Positions 45,514 through 57,860 of a stretch of DNA of 64,000 nucleotides are shown piece by piece. Within the stretch, counting starts at the first letter, position 1. Every line of letters starts with the position of its first letter. The stretch covers positions 9,766,951-9,830,950 of the forward strand of contig OY992541.1 of NCBI GenBank assembly GCA_963921195.1. Reading direction: 5' to 3'. The stretch is from Pegoplata infirma. Taxonomy: Eukaryota > Arthropoda > Insecta > Diptera > Anthomyiidae. Made by a program: the position numbers and the translations under genes. Under the pieces are notes generated by a model. It had not been told where the DNA came from. It made no database searches and saw only the letters and a program-made list of their open reading frames with translations.

Positions 45514-45787
45514 TGTTTACCCTCCAACTACAGGATCGGTCTAGGACCCCATAAAATATATATATATAATTGGTCAGTGATCGATTCTAAGACATTCAAT
45601 CAATGTCCGTGTGTCCGTCTGTGGAGGGCACGATACAGTCCAAAATAAAAGAGCCATACTCCTGAAGTTAGGCACGATTATGTCTTATGGTCATAGGCTG
45701 GTTAAGTTCGGACTCAAAATTGGACGAGGGGGGAAATGTTCCCCCTTAAAGAACTAAAACACTACTAGAAAAACAAAAGTTTTTTAC
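45514..45787 (+). mobile_element. Mini-me-type fragment with internal deletion
   Basis: CCCTCCAACTACAGG jumps directly to ATCGGTCTAGGACC, omitting the segment present in other copies; a TATATA tract, core and GTCC tract follow. It is interrupted at 45788 by the CCCGAGT-family element. Confidence 0.75.
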
Positions 45788-46724
45788 ATCCTGAGTAAAA
45801 AAGTTTGATATAATCATATATTTTGTAATAGAATTATATATAAGTTGATCTATCATTTGATCCCAAAAATGGAGGATCCAAAAATTTGCTAATATTAGCA
45901 AAAATAAATGGTAATTTTTTTTTTATTTTCAGAAAACTTAAAATGGCGCTATCTTGGAAACTAAACCAGATAGAGCAAAATGGAGGCCATTTTTGGTTCT
46001 CTGGCTCTCCATAGTATGGCCGGTCCTCTTCACATGTGTGGACCCTAATGGGTCCTAACTTTGCATCCAAAAAAGTTAGCATTCTCGAAAATTTTAAAAT
46101 GCTCATATCTCAGTAAATATTGCCGACACAACAAAAAGTCCAAAAGCATAAATAATCAAAAGCTCTCCGAGTAATATTTTTGAAGTTATCGAGTTTTGTA
46201 ATGCTCAAAACCCCGGTGGTCCCCTAAAATCACGTATCACAAAAACTAAGCAAGGTAGAGCGAAACGGACACTAATTTTGGATCAAAAACTATGACGATT
46301 TTTAAGGAGCCCAAGTAGGTCTAGGCCCATCGGGGTCTGGACCTATCGGCTCCGAACCCAATGGGGTCCTCAAATGTGTATGAACCAAGTTGAAATAAAA
46401 AAAATTTCAGTTAACTAATTTTTTAGCAAAACGTTTTTGCTAACTTTACCAAAAAAATTTTGGGTTCAAAATCAGCAAATTTTCTTGTAGGTTTACAAGA
46501 TTTTTTTTCCTTACTTTACAGTTTTTTTTTTTTAGTGTTTATCTTATTAGATCTAATTTTTTTATAATATCAAATTAGATAATATTTACCGTTCTATTTT
46601 TGGCATCTACTTATATCTAATTGTATCAAATTTGATCCAATAAGACAAAATCATATATTTTTGGATCCTCCATTTTTGGGATCAAATGATATATGGCACC
46701 GTATTATTTTTTTTTAGTCGGGAT
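45788..46724. mobile_element. 933-bp CCCGAGT-family element, AT duplication
   Basis: CCTGAGTAAAAAAG (45790) and TTTTTAGTCGGG (ending 46722), flanked by AT. A longer inverted pair GATCCCAAAAATGGAGGATC (45858) / GATCCTCCATTTTTGGGATC (about 46663) sits inside, so it is a foldback-like version. Confidence 0.75.
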
Positions 46725-47152
46725 GTTTTTTTTTTCTATATCAAATGAAATATTTTTATATGTCATATAGTTTTTGACCTACATTTGGACCAAGACGATT
46801 AGGAAATGCTATTATTTCGGCCCGCCCACTTTTAAGGGCGTGTTTATAGAAAAAAATACAAAATAACGACAAAAGTGTGTTTTTTAAGCGTAAATATCGT
46901 AATAAATGAATTTGTAAACATTTAAGTGAAGAGGAAAAAGGTGTCCTCCAACGTCCCTTGCCGACTCCACCAACTTTAAAAACTTAAAACTTAATAAAAA
47001 TATTTTTTAATAACCACTATTTGTATTCGTTATTCTCATCGATTAATCGAATAATTTTTAAGATTTAATCGTTTGATCGAACGAACAAAAACAATTATTT
47101 GAATTATTCGAACAAAGTTGAAAGGCGAATGATTGACAACTCTACTCGTTAG

Positions 47153-48227
47153 TCAACTGTTAAAGTAATCAAGTAACAAGTAAAATGCATTTAGATTTTC
47201 ACGTAACATGTTACTTCGTTCAGTAATCGTTTACATGTGTTGCCATATCGTTTGCTTATTTTTGGTATGACCCAAAGACCATTTACTTTGTTTTGAGAAA
47301 AACGAAAAAGAAACTTCTCATCAACTTTATTAAAAATCTACACGATAGATTTGTTTTTTACTTTTGGTATCGATTGCTTAAAATGTTTTAAGAAAAAATA
47401 TAAATTTTTATCAAAAGTTATTATGATTTTAACAAAAAAAGACTTGGTCGCGTTTTGCTCCATATCCCGTTTAAATGAATATTTTCTTAAAAAAATTTAA
47501 TTTTCTTTCACGTGGGTCAAAGTCAACCTGAGTTTACCTTATAAAATTATCTTTAATTTTGGCTATAATTACCAAAGTTGGGGCTGGATATCTTTTAATT
47601 CTTACGAAAAATTCATTCCGGATGAAAATAAAGTGCATAACAATCATAAACAATTGATTCCTAATTCCATTTGGCAAATGGTTTATGGGTCACACCAATA
47701 ACCAAGCGTCAATTTTTAGTTTGTTTTGATATGCACCCTTTCAACGTTATATGCATCAAAACAAAAGTAGAGAAAAATATTTTAACTTTTAGGTGTAAAA
47801 TTTGTTGCATGTGCAGAAAATTGGCGTATGCAGCAAACCAATGTTAAGACAATGTTAATATTGGGGATATGAAGCAAAGTTAGGGCTGGATATCTTCTAA
47901 TTTATACGATATATAAAAAAATAGATTACGGATTTGGAAAGAGGACATATTAATCATATACAATTGATTCCTAACTCCATTTTCCCAAAAATGGTCTTTG
48001 GGTCATACCAAAAATAAACAAACGATATGATTAAAACGAACAGCTGATTTGTTACTGCTACTTTTGTTGCGTTACCAGTAGAGTAACGAGCACTTAAGTA
48101 TTACGAATAAATCGTCAGTCTGAAATCTGGAAATACAAAAATTTTTGTTAATAGTGAGATGACTATTAATTAAAAAGCTTAAAGTATATGAAAAGCCAAT
48201 ACGTTTTAGATACAAATTAATGTAATA
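47153..48227. repeat. Repeat-derived DNA with inverted pair
   Basis: ATATCGTTTGCTTATTTTTG ... GACCCAAAGACCATTT (47246-47285) is reverse-complemented at about 47990-48030. Internal sentences around ATTGATTCCTAATTCCATTT are repeated at 47655 and 47958. Termini are undefined. Confidence 0.5.
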
Positions 48228-48463
48228 AGTTTTGTTTGTTCAAAAAATAAATTATTTATTTAGTTAAAAATTTAAATCAATATGTGTTGCTAAATTTATT
48301 TGTGGGAGGTAACGGAAGGGATAATGGATCGTTTTTCGCCACCTTAATGCAATAAGTTTTATTTGTTCAATAAATGTATTATTTATTTAGTTGAAAATTT
48401 AAATCAATATTTTTTGCTAAATTTATTTGTGGGAGGTAAAGGAAGAGACAATGGGTCGTTTTG
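48228..48463 (+). repeat. Tandem duplication, ~126-bp unit
   Basis: AAGTTTT-TTTGTTCAA ... CTAAATTTATTTGTGGGAGG occurs twice (48228 and 48354), diverged at several positions. Confidence 0.8.
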
Positions 48464-48925
48464 GTGGAAGGAGTTAAAAGTATGAGGTAAGTTGGTGTCA
48501 TACAGATAAAGGGGTCATAAAACATTAAATTCCAAGTGACCAGGTTGAGTGGGTTATGAGTGGAAGTAACTACCATCTTTGCTCTTCGTTTTAGTATGAG
48601 TGTTATGTATTTTAAGTCAATTTTAGTTATACCGCCAGGCAGTGTTACCCAGAGTCATAGAGTAATCTAACAAATGGCGTTTGAAAAAGTAGTAAACAAA
48701 AACCATATGGTATTGTTTACGAAATTTTATCACAAATCGAAATGTGAGCGAGATGGAAGATACCAGTTTTACAGTGAGAATGCAGATTGTTTTTTGTCTC
48801 TCTTTGCTTTACGTTCGAACTTTAGTTTGGCATTGCCAGAATTTTCCAATTATCTTTGGTGATGCCAGATCTACAAAACGGTCGATGGATTACTTTATGA
48901 CTTTGGTGTTACCGTTGTGCGACTT
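48464..48925. other. No supported gene
   Basis: Small frames of 62-79 residues overlap each other here without family motifs. Confidence 0.4.
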
Positions 48926-51027
48926 TACACTCAGAAAATTATGTAAGTTACTACATGTTAGTTATTTGTATATTTTACAGTAGTTAGTTGTTTTCAACTA
49001 CAAAGTCAGTTGTTTTTGTATGAAAAATATCAAACAACTATTTCTAGTTGTTTGATATTTAGTTATTTTAAGTCGTTTTTTTGAACAACTAACAAAAAAG
49101 TACTGTGACAGTATTTAAAGTAACAGTAACAGTAACAGTTATTAAAACAGTTATTTAAAGTAGAGTTTGCAAAACGATTAAAATCGTAATCGTAATCGCG
49201 ATTAATCGCACCAATTAATCGTAATCGACAAAAAAATCATGCGATTACGATTAAAAATTTTCTATGAAATACACTGTTTTTATAACGAATTTAAATCAGT
49301 TCCAAAATTTTTTAAAACCCATTTTGAGGTTTCTATTTAAAATTATTTTTCAAAAAAACTAAATTACTCTAAAAAACGATTACTTTAGGAACGATTTCAA
49401 ACAAAAATCATTCAGGAATGTTAGGTAGAACCGATTGCAGGATGGTATGACTCGTTCTGGTACCGATTATTTGGAATGGAAAATTTTGATGTTTTTTTCT
49501 TTCCTTTTCTCGTAAAAGTCATTCAAATTTAAAGGAAAATTTAAATTCTGATATGAGTAAGTTTTAAAGAGGTTTGTTTTTAAAATATACTTAAAAGGCT
49601 TTGGTCGGATTTGGTCGAAAAATTTGGACATAAAATTAAAAAAAACGTAATTTTTCATACTTTGACTGCAGGTTGCCGATTAATGATGCCTTGTAAAATT
49701 TTTTAATAAATTTCCTCGCAATTAGCTCCTTCACTGGCCATCGGCAGGTATTCCGATATGACCCCACAGAAATTTTGAACTGGTAGCAGCTTTTAGAAAG
49801 GAATCACGAGGCAAAGAGCGACTCCAAACTAGTCAAAGTTTAGATTACTCTTTAGTAGCACAGATAAAGAGCTATTAAGACTTAGTAAAATCATGTATCT
49901 ATTCAGTGTTGAATGTAGCACTCTTTGTAGAGTTTATTTAAGCGCAATGAAGATGTAAGAAAATCTTGTATTTTTCTCCAAAAATCTTTTTGATGTTGAA
50001 GATGTCAAAAAAATGTAAGTATGTGTAAAATTTTATAAACAATGAATTTTAATTAGAAGTTTTAAAAAAATGTCTGAACAAAAAATTCTCAAGGACGCTC
50101 GAGAGTTCTTTCGATGCACAATGATATACTAAAAAAGAGACTGTGGTTCCAAAATCTCGAATTATTTTTACTAGGAAAGTTCGAAAGTTTTTAATTTTAT
50201 TTCCTAAAAATAATATTTTTTGTATTCTCGTACTTTCTAAAATGTTAATTTCAAAAAATTTTTTTTAAGGCGTGATTAGACGAGAGAGAATTCCCCTAGA
50301 TTTAAAGTAAAAAACAACTCTATGGTAACTTTTAAAATTGGAATGTCAAATAAAATTTTATTATATATTTTTTATTTACTTTAATTCGGTTTCCAATCTA
50401 AAAATTATTGACTAAATGTGCGAAAACAAATAATAATATAGTGAAAATGGTAAGCAAAAACAAGTATTAAAGAAATAAGATTTGACACAACAATTTTTAA
50501 AGTCAGAAGTATATTCCTACAGAGTTATGTTTTTCTTTAAATCTAGGGGTTTCTTTCCCGTCTAAACGCGCCATGAAAGCTATTGCAACTCAAATTATTT
50601 AAAAAATTCGATTAATCGTAATCGCGACTATGAAATATCTCGATTATTTGCAAACTCTAATTTAAAGTAGTTAATTTTATTTTTTTGTCTCTGAAAAATT
50701 TTCAAAGTTTTTTTCCACAAAAAATAAATTTTTGCTTTTGTATTTTTCACAACTTTTTTTTTAAAAAAAAAAAAACTGAAAAAATTTGGTCTTAAAATTT
50801 TTTTTTCAAAAAAAAATTTATATTGATTATTTTTACTACGTTTTAGTAGTTTTGACTAGAAATGTAAGTAGTTTTTACTACATAAGTCAGTTGTTTTTTG
50901 TCAGTTAAAATAACTAACATTGTTAGTTGATTTAACTGAAAAAGTAGTTGACCCCAAAACAACTTACAAAGTAGTTGTTTTAACTGATATTTTCAGTTGA
51001 TTTTACTAACATAATTTTTTGAGTGTA
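48926..51027. mobile_element. TIR element with TA duplication, CACTCA ends
   Basis: CACTCAGAAAATTATG (48928) and CATAATTTTTTGAGTG (ending 51025) flanked by TA. Repeats of AACTAC/GTAGTT and TCAGTTGTTTT fill both ends. It is split by a hAT-like insertion. A sister copy starts at 59959. Confidence 0.8.
49153..50667. mobile_element. 1.5-kb hAT-like element, 8-bp duplication ATTTAAAG
   Basis: TAGAGTTTGCAAAACGATT (49161) and ATTTGCAAACTCTA (ending 50659) flanked by ATTTAAAG (49153-49160 and 50660-50667). Subterminal AATCGTAATCGCGATTAATC repeats occur at both ends. No transposase. Confidence 0.9.
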
Positions 51028-51139
51028 GTTGCAATTTGCAACCTTTTTGACGCTCTGAGGCTTTTTGTGCAATTTTTTTAAACTTGTCTAATTTTGCAAC
51101 TTTTTCCAACTTTTTCCCCTTTTTTGTAAAGTGAATATT

Positions 51140-51300
51140 TGTTTTCCTTTAACGAACCCTGTTATAACGAATTCTTGGTTATAACGAAATAATTCTAAAG
51201 TCCCGACGTTTTGGCATCAATTTTCACACAAAATACTTCTTTTACAACGAACTCGGTTACAACGAATCCTGGGTTAAAACGAACTGTTTTTTTTTGGTCC
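51140..51300. mobile_element. Pogo-like MITE, left fragment with TATAACGAA repeats
   Basis: GTTATAACGAATTC, GGTTATAACGAAAT and ACAACGAACTCGG motifs match the right fragment at 53455-53527; the 51500-53433 element lies between them. Confidence 0.5.
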
Positions 51301-51765
51301 CACAAATACAATTTCATGTGTATTTACCTTTTTTATTATTTTTATTTATAAAACTCACATAAGGTTGGAAATTTTTGGTTTATATTATAATTTTGATCAA
51401 ATTTATTTATATTTTATCGTTTTATTCTCAATAAGTAGTTTATTAACGAAAAATATCAAATAAAACAAAATTAGGTAATTTTTTTTGAAAATAAAACTAC
51501 ACTGAAAGAATTTTGTTCATTACGGTTATGAAAACGTACATTGATTCTATGAAAAAAATCATTAGAAGTGATGCCCTTCATAGAATCTATGAAACAAATT
51601 CATAGAAACCAGATACCTATGAAAAAGTTCATAGGCTATGGAAAAAAAAAATTATTGTTCAATTCTATTTTTTTTATTTTATTATTTAATTTTTATTTAC
51701 TTTATTATTTTATTTTTATTTATTTACAACATTCTATTTTTAAAAATTTGTTTATTTTTAACTGA

Positions 51766-51836
51766 TCCCCACCGAGATTCGAACACAATACCAGTTGTTC
51801 GTGAAGCGTAGTCTCTAACCACTGAGCTAAAGTAAA
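51766..51836 (-). repeat. tRNA-like sequence with A and B boxes
   Basis: Minus strand TAGCTCAGTGGTTAGAG, a perfect tRNA D-arm/A-box pattern, then GTGTTCGAATCTCGG as T-arm/B box ~35 bases later. The acceptor ends do not pair, so a tRNA-derived repeat is more likely than a working tRNA gene. Confidence 0.6.
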
Positions 51837-53060
51837 TAAACAAGTTATAACACTTAAAATCTATTTTGTTTAATATTCTGCTTTAAAATACACACAAAAA
51901 AAAGACGTGTGTGAAAATATCCAATCGAACTTGGTAACTTTTTTTTTATATGAAGTTTAATGAATTCACACGAAGTTTAATGAATTCACACTTGTTAAAA
52001 TTTATCTAGATAATGTATAAATTACATAATGCAAACCTTAGGTAAAAAATCCATGGCTTTTTAGAATAACACACGGCCTTTTACATTTTATGGAATATAC
52101 CTTTCATTTTTTGTCTATTGCAAAGCAGCACTATATTACCAATAAACTTAGGAATCTTTCACAAAAACAATATGAAAAGTCTTAAAATATGTGAAGACGC
52201 CATTAATTATAAAATGGCAAATGTACAAACACAAGTATACACGCAAAAATGTACGGTGAACTGGAAAACTAACAAAAAAAAAAAAAGAATGCTGGAGAAA
52301 ATAATATAAAATGACTAAAATAAAAATAATTAATATTAAAAACAACATTAACATAGTGATAAAAAGTAACCAGTCGAACAAATTTGTTTTGAAGCTGAAA
52401 TGAAGAATGGACGCCACTTACAAATAGTGTTTTTTTTTGGGCCAAAAGGAAACCATACACAATTTGATAGCATTTCGTGAGTTGTAATTAAAAAAAATAA
52501 TTTTAATATTTATATAATATTAAATGTTTTTAATTTTATATTTTAAAAATAATATATACAATATTTAATAGTTTAAATAAAAAAAATATTTAAATATAAA
52601 GGCGTCTTTATATTAATGGGGAAACCAAAAAACCTAGGTAGTATGAAGCACTTTTCTTGTCATAAATAATCATTTATAAATGGTTATTTGAATTAAATAA
52701 TTTGGGTAATTTATTTTTTATTTTTTGCTCAATTTTCCGTTTCCTTAAACGGCAATATTACCTAAGGTTTTTTGCACATATATTCCTTGTTTTTTTCATA
52801 AACGTTTACCTATGGGAATTGAGTATTTTATGCTTTTAACTTGGGTAGTGGTCTGGTACACACTTTCCTTAGGTATTTTATACCATAATTTTGTATAAAT
52901 TCAGCCTTGTTATTTTTTGCGTGTATTATGCTCTGCCACAATGCTCTGCCAAAATCTGTGTGTATGTTTGTAGAAAACAAAATGTTTGTATTTGCAAAAA
53001 AAAAAAAAAAAATAACGAACATTACAAAACTAAGTGTTAGTCGGCGAGGTTTTCCTCCTA

Positions 53061-53140
53061 TGGTGGCGCTGATAGCTAAGGCGTCGATTATAAATTTCCC
53101 AGCCGGTAGGTCTTGGGTTCGAACCCCGCCTGGGCAGCAA
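53061..53140 (+). repeat. tRNA-like sequence with A and B boxes
   Basis: GGCGCTGATAGCTAAGGCG (A-box-like) followed by TTGGGTTCGAACCCCGCC (strong T arm with CGGG-type stem) and GGGCAGCA. Length ~80, as for a tRNA with a long variable arm. Poly(T) follows directly. The acceptor pairing is weak; probably tRNA-derived. Confidence 0.6.
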
Positions 53141-53433
53141 TATTTTTTTTTACGTTTTTTATGTTTTTTTTTTATATTTTTTATATTTTTTTAATATATT
53201 TATTCAAATTATTTAATTATTGTAACATTATTTTAATTTTTAAAAAATTATTAATGACTTTTTTTTTCTATGAATTTTTTCTATGAAACTTACAAAGTCT
53301 ATGAATAAAATTCTATGAAATATTTCAAAATACTAATGAATATTCATTCAGCCAATGAATTGTATCATAGATTCTATGAATTTGGTTTTATGAAATATGT
53401 TCATAGATATTATGAACAATAATTCTTTCAGTG

Positions 53434-53528
53434 TGGGTTGATAAAAAATATACCCCGCTTATAGCTTCGCTTATAACAAACTATTTTTACTGGTCCCTCG
53501 GAGTTCGTTATAACCGGGTTTGACTGTA
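53434..53528. mobile_element. Pogo/Tigger-like MITE right end
   Basis: The minus strand reads CAGTCAAACCCGGTTATAAC then GAACTCCGAGGG, flanked by TA at 53527-53528, typical of pogo-group TIRs. Confidence 0.55.
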
Positions 53529-53620
53529 CTTCAAAATTACACATGTTGTAAATATTTTTTGGAAACTTTTGGAATTTCTTTAAAATATCTAGAGTTCGCG
53601 CTCGCGGCTTTTTAGTTTAG

Positions 53621-53890
53621 TTTTTATACCCTCCAACCACAGTATGGGGGCATACTCACTTTGTCATTCCGTTTGTAACGCATCGAAATATCGGTCGGGG
53701 ACCCCATAATAAAGTATATATATTATTGATCGATTCTAAGACATTCTGTGAATGTCCGTCTGTCTGTAGATAACACAATGCAGTCCAAAATAAAACAGCT
53801 AGACTCCTGAAGTTTGGCACAAATATGTCTCATGTTCATAGGCAGGTTAAGTTCGTGAATGGGCAAAATCGGGCCAAGGCAAAAAAGTAT
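53621..53890 (+). mobile_element. Mini-me-type element, 5' part
   Basis: TTTTTATACCCTCCAACCAC to AAATCGGGCCAAGG matches the first half of the copies at 39749 and 63338. The 3' half is missing. Confidence 0.8.
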
Positions 53891-54798
53891 GTCAGCAGGA
53901 GTTCAAAGTCCTGCACTTAGACCCAGGGGGCTGGAAAATTTCGTTTTTTTCGGTTTGATCACTGATAAATAATATATATGGACAATTGTCAATAACTTTT
54001 AATATTTACAAACAAAAAAAAAGTTTTTTTTTTTCGTGGCACATTGATAAGTCTTTGTAGATTAATAACATTATAATTAAGTAATTAAAATCCATTCGTG
54101 GCGGTTTAAAGTTAACATTTTCAAAAAATTTTTACTTTTTTTATCCGAAGTTTACCAAACATACCATTTTGTATTATGCTTACCTAGTGCTAAAATGCAC
54201 ATTCAAACATGCATAAAATCTTTGCTAAATATCGAGATATTTGCATTAAACCAATTTTTTTTTCGGCACAATTTCCAATATTTTGGAAATAAAAATGTTC
54301 CCAGCGGTTTATTTTTTTAGAAAAATATTACCAAATGCATTAAAAAAATCTAAACAAATTCTTAGTAAACACTATTTCGCTATCTCTAATAGGTAAGAAA
54401 CAGCAGTGGTTTAAAGGGAACATTTTTGAAAAAAAATTTATAAATTTTTGATTTTTTTTAACTTATTTAAAGTCTGATTTTACAGTATTGTTGTTCACTG
54501 AATAGTGAAACTATTCAAAGGATGATTAATAATAATTAATATTATGGTTATTACGAGCACATCACTCGAATCAAGCTCAGATTGTGCGTATTTACAAGGG
54601 CATTTATCATGTGTATTTGAATATTACAATTATAGTTTGCACCAAAAGCTACAATCAAAAAAACTCGAAAAATTTAAATAAATTTGTATCAAAGATTTAA
54701 GTCCATGTTACTTTTTTCTTATTGATGGCACATTCACCGAACCTACACCAAATAATTGCCCAAGTCTACTAATTAAGCTATTTTAATTTTGGAGTAAT
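53891..54798. other. Non-coding AT-rich DNA
   Basis: No gene or terminal repeat recognised. Confidence 0.4.
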
Positions 54799-56189
54799 CC
54801 CGAGTAAACTTTTTAAGATCTAATTTGATCTCAAAATTGGACGTACTTATCAAGATAATGATCATGTATACAGGGGGTGGGCACAGGCGGGCACGTGCCC
54901 CCCCCTTTTCGATTTAAAATTTTTCAAAATTTAATAGACATGCTTTATACAAGAAAAAAAACACTTGGTTCTGAATATTTTGGTTTCTAACGAAAAGATG
55001 TTAGTTTTTTGTTATAAAAACTCTAGAGTTTGAGATAACTTCATTTATAAAAACTCATTTATATCGAAATATCTGTAAAATATGTTTACAAAACACATAA
55101 TATTGTTTTTTCTAATAAATTGAGTCATGAAAATAATTTTCTAAAAAAATTTTCAAACTTTAAGATTCTAAGACACTTTTTCTATATAAAAATCTGAGAT
55201 ATTTTCTATAGAAAATTCTCAGATTCTGAAAAGTTTTTCTTATCGAAAAATTTTCAGATTCTCATAGACTGTTTTATCAGGAAATTTCTTATATTTTGAA
55301 TATTTTTTTTTTCTTATTGAAAAATTGTTAGATTCTGGCATATATTTAACATACCAAAATATTAAAAAAAATTAACGACGTATGTATATAGAATTCAGAT
55401 ACCCATATATTAAAATCCAAACCTAAACTGCGGCACCAACACAATAATATGTATAAGTTAAGCCAAAAAAGCGCTAAATAGGCATATCGAGGGCCTATAT
55501 TCAAAACCCTCTATCTTCTATTTTCACGAATGGCAAAAAATTCAGTAAAACGGCCCTTATCTATGGCGTAAAATTCAGAACAAAAAAATTTCTTTTTTTT
55601 TGCTATTTTATTTGCATTTTTGGTTTTCTCTATCTCTTACACAATTAATTTTTCTGAATGCAAAACCTTCTATCTTTTCAAATAATTAATTTATAAATAT
55701 TTTTTTTTAATAATTTCATCATGCATTACATGTTTTCATACTAATTTTTGCATTCTGAACATGAATTTTTCAACAAAATTCCAGAATCACGATTTTGGTC
55801 CACTGATGCAAATTTTTTCTTAAAATTCTTGTTTGACTTTTTTGAAAAAATATGACTCAAAATTTAGATGTCTTTGGTACATTATGAAACAAAAATTTTA
55901 ATCTTAAAAATCGCGTTGCTGATCAGCATCTGTGGACCAAAATCGCGTTTTTAATTTTTTACTATTTTTTTAATAACAGTTTGTCATCTTTTAAGATGAA
56001 TTCGGTAAAAAAATATTTTTTTCTCAAAAATCAGCACCTGTAGACCAAAACCACGATTTCGGAACTCTTTATAAGCCGTTATCATTAAAAAATCACGTTA
56101 AAAATTTACCGATGTCATAAATGAAATCATAATAATTCATTTTTATTAAAATGTAAAACCCTCTATCTGATCATTTTCATTCATGTTTT

Positions 56190-56815
56190 TGGTACTTTTT
56201 ATATCTTCTGAAATAATGGTCACAGAAACTTGAAATTTGGACTGTATGTTCACCTCCCGGAATATAGATCCAGTAAGGCTGGATTTTTGCCAATGTTGAT
56301 TCTAAGAGGGTAAAAAGGGTAAAAAAATGTACCTTTGGTACCTTTTATATTTCCTTAAATAATGGTCCTAGACACTTGAAATTTTTAATGTAGGTTCAGC
56401 TCCCGGAATATAAATCTACTAAGGCTGGCTTTTGCCACTGTTGATTCTAAGGCTGGATTTTTGCCAATGTTGATTCTAAGGGGGTAAAAAGGGTAAAAAA
56501 ATGTACCTTTGGTACCTTTTATATTTCCTTAAATAATGGTCCTAGACACTTGAAATTTTGAATGTAGGTTCAGCTACCGGAATATAAATCTGCTAAGGCT
56601 GGATTTTGCCAATGTTGATTCTAAGGGGTAAAAAGGGTAAAAAACTGTACTTTTGGTACCGCTTATATTTTCTTAAATAATGGTCCTAGAAACTTAAAAT
56701 TTGCAATACAGGTTCACCTCCCGGAAAAAATATTCACCAAGGCTGGGTTTTTGCCAATGTTGACTCTACGGGGGTAAAATGGAAAAAAGTGTACTTTTGG
56801 TACTTTTTTTAATTT
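56190..56815 (+). repeat. ~178-bp tandem repeat, about four units
   Basis: Units read GGTACCTTTTATATTTCCTT, AATAATGGTCCTAGA, ACTTGAAATTT, CCCGGAATATAAATC, AAGGCTGGATTTTTGCCAAT and GGGGTAAAAAGGGTAAAAAA. Diverged units resume at 58270-58700 beyond the satellites. Confidence 0.85.
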
Positions 56816-57860
56816 TCCTTACCTTACCTTACCTTACCTTACCTTACCTTACCTTACCTTACCTTACCTTACTTTACCTTACCTTACCTTACCTTACCTT
56901 ACCTTACCTTACCTTACCTTACCTTACCTTACCTTACCTTACCTTACCTTACCTTACCTTACTTTACCTTACCTTACCTTACCTTACCTTACCTTACCTT
57001 ACCTTACCTTACCTTACCTTACCTTACCTTACCTTACCTTACCTTACCTTACCTTACCTTACCTTACCTTACCTTACCTTACCTTACCTTACCTTACCTT
57101 ACCTTACCTTACCTTACCTTACCTTACCTTACCTTACCTTACCTTACCTTACCTTACCTTACCTTACCTTACCTTACCTTACCTTACCTTACCTTACCTT
57201 ACCTTACCTTACCTTACCTTACCTTACCTTACCTTACCTTACCTTACCTTACCTTACCTTACCTTACCTTACCTTACCTTACCTTACCTTACCTTACCTT
57301 ACCTTACCTTACCTTACCTTACCTTACCTTACCTTACCTTACCTTACCTTACCTTACCTTACCTTACCTTACCTTACCTTACCTTACCTTACCTTACCTT
57401 ACCTTACCTTACCTTACCTTACCTTACCTTACCTTACCTTACCTTACCTTACCTTACCTTACCTTACCTTACCTTACCTTACCTTACCTTACCTTACCTT
57501 ACCTTACCTTACCTTACCTTACCTTACCTTACCTTACCTTACCTTACCTTACCTTACCTTACCTTACCTTACCTTACCTTACCTTACCTTACCTTACCTT
57601 ACCTTACCTTACCTTACCTTACCTTACCTTACCTTACCTTACCTTACCTTACCTTACCTTACCTTACCTTACCTTACCTTACCTTACCTTACCTTACCTT
57701 ACCTTACCTTACCTTACCTTACCTTACCTTACCTTACCTTACCTTACCTTACCTTACCTTACCTTACCTTACCTTACCTTACCTTACCTTACCTTACCTT
57801 ACCTTACCTTACCTTACCTTACCTTACCTTACCTTACCTTACCTTACCTTACCTTACCTT
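56816..57860 (+). repeat. (ACCTT)n pentanucleotide array, ~1,045 bp
   Basis: About 209 nearly perfect copies; only two T-for-C variants (near 56872 and 56962) near the left edge. The LTLPY-repeat reading frame across it is a by-product of the 15-nt codon period. Array length in an assembly is unreliable. Confidence 0.97.

Larger units (their letters stand above)
45364..47152. mobile_element. 1.77-kb hAT-like element, 8-bp duplication CTCGTTAG
   Basis: TAGAGTTGTCAACC (45372) and GATTGACAACTCTA (ending 47144) are inverse termini flanked by CTCGTTAG (45364-45371 and 47145-47152). Subterminal DNA repeats ATTAATCGA/TCGATTAAT. The interior carries a mini-me fragment and a CCCGAGT-family copy. Confidence 0.9.
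51500..53433. mobile_element. 1.93-kb TIR element carrying two tRNA-like sequences
   Basis: CACTGAAAGAATTTTGTTCA (51500) and TGAACAATAATTCTTTCAGTG-type inverse (ending 53433) are the termini. ATTCTATGAA/TTCATAGAA repeats cluster at both ends. Two tRNA-like sequences in opposite orientations lie inside. No clear target duplication. Confidence 0.75.

Noticed and set aside
48674..48983. Two overlapping 62- and 79-aa frames
   Set aside because: Overlapping frames in AT-rich DNA without motifs, one running into a TIR element.
51766..53140. Functional tRNA genes
   Set aside because: A and B boxes are good but acceptor stems do not pair and both sit inside a mobile element; kept as tRNA-like repeats.
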